A stretch of 64,000 nt of DNA from Streptomyces hyaluromycini (GTDB lineage: Bacteria; Actinomycetota; Actinomycetes; Streptomycetales; Streptomycetaceae). Below, one piece after another: positions 61,127-64,000 of the stretch. The notes below the pieces were generated by a model. The model made no database searches. It was given only the letters and a program-made list of their open reading frames with translations, and had not been told where the DNA came from. Position 1 is the stretch's first letter, and every line of letters starts with the position of its first letter. The translations under genes were made by a program, and so were the position numbers. The stretch lies in assembly GCF_002217755.1 (NCBI RefSeq), contig NZ_BCFL01000027.1, positions 211,209-275,208 of the forward strand. Reading direction: 5' to 3'.

Positions 61127-61160
61127 GAGCCGGTCTCGTGCTGCTGCGCGAGGTCGGCTC
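61127..61160 (+). terminator. Hairpin after array copy 2
   Basis: Same stem as after copy 1 (GAGCCGGTCTCG with CGAGGTCGGCTC); the sequence around it is nearly identical between the copies. Confidence 0.6.
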
Positions 61161-61370
61161 CTCGCTGTGTGCCGAGGTGTCGGGTTGCGGCGGCCGGCTT
61201 TGCGGCCTGCCCGCCCGATGATTTATATCCGTTATGGGATTTATCGATCTATTGGCGGTGCTCGATGGGGTGTGTCTGGAATATGGCATTAAGTGAGGCG
61301 CGTGTTATCTTCTGTGACGAGTCGGGCACGGTCCGTAAGGGACCGTGTGCGTGAAGAAATCGGAGACATC

Positions 61371-61616
61371 ATGCAGAAGCTCAAGAAGGCCGCTGCCGTA
61401 GCGCTCATGGTCAGCGGCATCGGCGTTGCCGGTGGCGGTATCGCCAGCGCCAATGACGGTCCGGAGGTTGCCATCCGCAACCTGCAGGTTGCGCAATGCC
61501 ACCAGGACTTCGACGCGGGCGCCGCCTTCGCTCCTGTCAACGGTGCGACCACCGGCGACCTGAACCAGAACGTCGTCAACAACTGCAATAACATCGCCGT
61601 CCTCGGCCTGCACTGA
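61371..61616 (+). CDS. Array copy 3: small secreted two-cysteine protein (subtype II, changed C-terminus)
   Basis: An 81-aa protein with the same signal peptide as copy 2, NDGPEVAIRNLQVAQC, and a mature core CHQDFDAGAAFAPVNGATTG. It differs at its end: GDLNQNVVNNCNNIAVLGLH replaces the usual IGNFCSNVNLGH, though the 28-residue Cys spacing is kept. This may be functional divergence or an early sign of decay. The ATG at 61371 has GGAG at 5 bp. Confidence 0.78.
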   Translation: MQKLKKAAAVALMVSGIGVAGGGIASANDGPEVAIRNLQVAQCHQDFDAGAAFAPVNGATTGDLNQNVVNNCNNIAVLGLH

Positions 61617-61633
61617 TTCAAGGGCGCTACGGA

Positions 61634-61667
61634 GAGCCGGTCTCGTGCTGTTGCGCGAGGCCGGCTT
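61634..61667 (+). terminator. Hairpin after array copy 3
   Basis: GAGCCGGTCTCG with CGAGGCCGGCTT, a slightly better stem than after copies 1 and 2. Confidence 0.6.
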
Positions 61668-62035
61668 CTCGTTGCGTGCCGAGGGTGTCGGGTCTCCGGT
61701 GCGCTGCCGGGGAGCGCCTCCGGTGGGTGAGGGTGGGGTGCGTGAGGCCCTCGTTCAAGTGCCCGTCGGAGGCCCTTTGTCGCGTGCGGCCTGGTGCGCC
61801 GAATGGCGGGGTCGGTGAACGGGCCGGCCGTGCCTGCTTCTGGTCCAGGTGGTGGGCCGGCTCTGTGGTCTGCCGGCCCGGTGACTTCGATAATTTATGG
61901 GCTTTATGGCGCTATTAGGTGCACTCGATCGGGTGTGTCTTGAATGCAGCATTAAGCGAAGTGCGTGTTACCGTCTGTGGCGAGTCGGGCACGGTCCGCA
62001 AGGAGGACCGTGTGCGTGAAGAAAGCGGAGACATC

Positions 62036-62308
62036 ATGCAGAAGCTCAAGAAGGTCGCTGCCGTAGCACTCATGGCCGGCGGCATCGGGCTTGTCGGTGG
62101 AGGGGTCGCCAACGCCGGCGCGGCGCACTGCAACGACCCGCGCCCCGATGGCGTCGCCATCAACAACCTGCAGCTTGCGGACTGCCGGCAGTCGTTCGAC
62201 GGCGGCGTTGCCTTCGCTCCTGTCAACGGTGCGACCACCGGCGACCTGAACCAGAACATCGGCAACGCCTGCGTGAACAGCAACGCCCACATCGTCGACG
62301 TCGACTGA
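62036..62308 (+). CDS. Array copy 4: small secreted two-cysteine protein (subtype I with extra Cys)
   Basis: A 90-aa protein, the longest copy. Signal MQKLKKVAAVALMAGGIGLV ending GGGVANA, then GAAHCNDPRPDGVAINNLQL with an additional cysteine, a core with CRQSFDGGVAFAPVNG, GDLNQNIGNAC and a distinct tail ending HIVDVD. The Asp-rich end may alter surface charge or interactions. It resembles copy 1 more than its neighbours, which shows that the array did not grow by simple neighbour duplication. ATG 62036 has GGAG upstream. Confidence 0.78.
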   Translation: MQKLKKVAAVALMAGGIGLVGGGVANAGAAHCNDPRPDGVAINNLQLADCRQSFDGGVAFAPVNGATTGDLNQNIGNACVNSNAHIVDVD

Positions 62309-62325
62309 TTCGAGGGCGCTACGGG

Positions 62326-62359
62326 GAGCCGGTCTCGTGCTGTTGCGCGAGGCCGGCTT
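62326..62359 (+). terminator. Hairpin after array copy 4
   Basis: GAGCCGGTCTCG with CGAGGCCGGCTT, as after copy 3. Confidence 0.6.
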
Positions 62360-62638
62360 CTCGTTGTGTTCCGAGGGTGTCGGGTCTCCGGTGTGCTGTG
62401 GGCCGAACGGGAGCTCGGTGAAACGGGCCGACCGTGCCTGCTCCTGGCCCGCGCGGTGACCGGCTCCGTGACCTGCCTATCCGATGAGTTATATCCGTTA
62501 TAGGACTCATGTATCCATTGAAGACACTCGATCGGGTGTGTCTGGAATGTGGTGTTAGGCGAAGTGCGTGTTATCGTCTGTCACGAGTCAGGCACGGTCC
62601 GTAACGAGGGTCGTGTGCGTGAAGAAATCGGAGACATC

Positions 62639-62878
62639 ATGCAGAAGCTCAAGAAGGCCGCTGCCGTAGCACTCATGGTCAGCGGCATCGGCATCGCCGG
62701 CAGTGGTATCGCCAGCGCCAATGACGGTCCGGAGGTCTTCGTCGACAACCTGCAGGTCGCGCGCTGCCACCAGGACTTCGACGCGGGCGCCGCCTTCGCC
62801 CCTGCCAACGGTGCGACCCTCGGCGACGTGCACCAGAACATCGGCAACTTCTGCTCGAACGTCAACCTGGGGCACTGA
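62639..62878 (+). CDS. Array copy 5: small secreted two-cysteine protein (subtype II)
   Basis: A 79-aa protein very close to copy 2: the same signal with one change (IAGSGIASA), NDGPEVFVDNLQVARC, CHQDFDAGAAFAPANG, and GDVHQNIGNFC instead of GDLNQNIGNFC, ending SNVNLGH. The ATG at 62639 has GGAG at 5 bp. The region after its stop differs from that of copies 1-4, so the duplicated unit ends here. Confidence 0.8.
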   Translation: MQKLKKAAAVALMVSGIGIAGSGIASANDGPEVFVDNLQVARCHQDFDAGAAFAPANGATLGDVHQNIGNFCSNVNLGH

Positions 62879-63014
62879 TCTCGGGACGCCGGCGGCAGTC
62901 GGGTCCCATAGGCGGAACAAGGGGATGTCGAGGTAGTGAGAACTCGGCGTCCCCTTGCCGTGTCAGTCGTATCCCGCCGTCGCGGCGGTCGAGAGTCAAT
63001 ACACGGAGGTTTAC

Positions 63015-63266
63015 GTGCGCAGGTTCAAGAAGGTCATGCTGGTGACCAGTGTTCTCGGTGGCGTCGGCCTTGCGGCGGCCGGTACCGCCCAGGCGGCGGA
63101 CTGCGGCGACGAGCCGCCCCACACCACCGTCAAGAACGCCCAGCTTCTGGACTGTGACCAGGCGTTCCAGTCCTCTCTTGTCACCATCAACGCGCCGATC
63201 ACTGTCGGCGGAGACCTTACCCAGAACATCGGCAATTTCTGCACCGCGATCGCGCCGGGAAAATGA
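63015..63266 (+). CDS. Diverged paralogue of the array proteins
   Basis: An 83-aa secreted protein with a different signal peptide (RRFKKVMLVTSVLGGVGLAA ending AQA) but the same core: KNAQLLDC, then GDLTQNIGNFC at a 28-residue spacing, with INAPITVGG in the middle and an additional Cys after the signal (ADCGDEPPH). The GTG at 63015 has GGAGG at 5 bp and an unrelated leader, so it is an older family member and probably the type found outside this array. A strong terminator follows at 63333. Confidence 0.75.
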   Translation: MRRFKKVMLVTSVLGGVGLAAAGTAQAADCGDEPPHTTVKNAQLLDCDQAFQSSLVTINAPITVGGDLTQNIGNFCTAIAPGK

Positions 63267-63332
63267 TCGGCTGACGGTCCGGCGGCTGGTGGGGGAAGAG
63301 GGCCTGGGCTGTTCGCAGAGATGTACCAATGG

Positions 63333-63369
63333 GGTCAGCGGCCGCGCACGGCGGCCGCTGACCTTTTTT
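63333..63369 (+). terminator. Strong rho-independent terminator after the last family gene
   Basis: GGTCAGCGGCCGC pairs perfectly with GCGGCCGCTGACC over 13 bp (loop GCACG), followed by TTTTTT. Confidence 0.95.
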
Positions 63370-63555
63370 CACATCAAAGCGCCGACCGTCAATCGCAATT
63401 AACCTCAATCGTCCTATGGCGCCATGCGGATGAAAACCGGCCGCGGCTCGGCCGAAAGAGGGGTTACCGCTTGATACGGGTTTTCCCGCTGAGGCACCAT
63501 CGGGTTCATCCTTCTGCTGAAGAGGGTGTGAGCCGGTCCACGCCTCGGAGGGGAC

Positions 63556-63816
63556 ATGGGTAATTCGATCATCATGCCGCGCTGTCCGGAGACGGGGAAA
63601 GCGTCGTTCCGCACCGAATCCGAGGCGAGATGCTGGCTGATCAAGCAGCCGCTGCTGGAGAGAATCCCGGACCGCATCTACCTCTGCTCGGAATGTCGCT
63701 ATTGGCATTTCACCGGGTCCCATCACTGGACCAGTCAGAAAATCGGATGGCAGCGAAACTACGGCAGACGTGAGGCCGCGTCCCGGCGCCACAGCGGACG
63801 GCGGAAGAAGAACTGA
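63556..63816 (+). CDS. Small basic protein with zinc-finger-like cysteines
   Basis: An 86-aa protein with paired cysteines: MPRCPETGK near 8-16 and YLCSECRYWHFTGSHH near 42-57, a pattern like small zinc ribbons whose YxCxxCxxWH motif is common in actinobacterial and phage proteins. The C-terminus is strongly basic (RRHSGRRKKN), so it may bind nucleic acid. ATG 63556 has GGAGGGGAC directly upstream. It is not related to its secreted neighbours. Confidence 0.65.
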   Translation: MGNSIIMPRCPETGKASFRTESEARCWLIKQPLLERIPDRIYLCSECRYWHFTGSHHWTSQKIGWQRNYGRREAASRRHSGRRKKN

Positions 63817-63883
63817 CCACTCACCTGCCGCAGCCGCCCGATTTCCTCTTCCAGCTTCTTCTTCGACCAGAAAGACGACCAGA

Positions 63884-64000
63884 ATGCGACAGAACCTGAG
63901 CAAGGGAATGATCGTGGCCGGTTGCGCGACGACCCTCCTGTCGCTGTGGGGCATCCCGGCGCTCGCGGACTCGCGGACCGACGCGGCCACGGCCGAGACA
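63884..64000 (+). CDS. Chaplin, N-terminus only (cut by the window edge)
   Basis: The first 39 codons read MRQNLSKGMIVAGCATTLLS, LWGIPALADSRTDAATAET: a signal peptide (to ADS) followed by the start of a chaplin, judged by the MRQ-x-x-x-KG start and the ALADS cleavage region typical of the family. Chaplins are amyloid-forming proteins of the aerial hypha and spore surface. Whether it is the short one-domain type or a long cell-wall-anchored type cannot be seen. Its presence gives the context for the secreted array just upstream. Confidence 0.7.
   Translation, partial: MRQNLSKGMIVAGCATTLLSLWGIPALADSRTDAATAET

Larger units (their letters stand above)
60216..62880 (+). repeat. Tandem array of five homologous gene units
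   Basis: Five units of about 500-660 bp, each with a leader that ends in a near-identical run before the ATG (GTGCGTGAAGAAATCGGAG in copies 1, 3 and 5), one small secreted gene and, after copies 1-4, a hairpin. ATG to ATG distances are 525, 502, 665 and 603 bp. AT-rich blocks (TTATATCCGTTAT-type, at 60718, 61222, 61888 and 62489) precede copies 2-5. Copies 1 and 4 form one protein subtype, 2, 3 and 5 another. Confidence 0.85.

Noticed and set aside
60344..63266. Array genes as rodlins, known chaplins or a lantibiotic cluster
   Set aside because: The chaplin GN-x-C pattern with about 17 residues between Cys is absent, the sequence does not match rodlins as I know them, and there are no modification or export genes nearby.
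1..64000. CRISPR array, tRNA, rRNA or complete insertion sequence
   Set aside because: No regularly spaced repeats with unique spacers, no T-loop-like motif in a cloverleaf context, no rRNA sequence and no transposase gene could be seen.

Overview
The window is chromosomal DNA of a Streptomyces or a very close relative. It has very high GC, GTG starts with strong purine-rich ribosome-binding sites, 4-base GTGA/ATGA gene overlaps, an XRE/DUF397/HATPase regulatory set, and a chaplin gene beginning at the right edge. I see no tRNA, rRNA, CRISPR array, complete insertion sequence or prophage.

Layout. 0-3.7 kb: a LacI-type repressor (cut by the edge) divergent from an operon of a Gfo/Idh/MocA oxidoreductase, a DUF993 protein and a sugar isomerase/epimerase. 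3.8-7.6 kb: a leftward operon of a large DUF1906 glycoside-hydrolase-like protein, a Tat-signal protein and a membrane protein. 8.0-12.0 kb: a broken DUF397 gene, a MerR/sliding-clamp fusion, a small secreted protein, an ArsR-type regulator and an I36-like secreted protein without a normal start codon. 12.1-18.1 kb: a ribose operon (rbsR-rbsA-rbsCB-rbsK-rbsD) in which permease and binding protein are one polypeptide; twin operators lie upstream. 18.2-29.5 kb: mostly single genes, including a frameshifted metallo-beta-lactamase gene, an AsnC regulator with an amidohydrolase and a cystathionine gamma-synthase that share a promoter signature, PhzF, and the HATPase/XRE/DUF397 set. 29.6-42.4 kb: RecD-like helicase, citrate synthase, a copper export group (copZ, copA) with a CsoR-type operator, PrsW, and a TetR/MMPL pair. 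42.8-50.1 kb: an AraC regulator and a myo-inositol catabolic operon (iolC, Cgl0159-type aldolase, iolB, iolD, mmsA) closed by a strong terminator. 50.4-59.7 kb: an amino acid permease, a peptidase/ABC-ATPase fusion with its permease, a VWA lipoprotein and an acyl-CoA synthetase.

The most unusual part is 60.2-63.3 kb. Five near-identical tandem genes plus one diverged relative encode 79-90 aa secreted proteins with a conserved C-x28-C core and a GD-x2-QN-[IV]-x-N-x-C ending. Each of the five carries its own copy of the leader, and four are followed by the same hairpin. They lie just before a chaplin gene, where as I recall S. coelicolor has its rodlin/chaplin genes, so a role in the aerial hypha surface is a reasonable but unproven guess.

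The window also carries several small repeat families. One palindromic element occurs inside two protein genes, in frame in one and with a one-base frame error in the other. A second GC-rich repeat forms the C-terminus of the MMPL transporter. A 252-bp MITE-like element with 30-bp inverted ends supplies the stop codon of an ABC permease.
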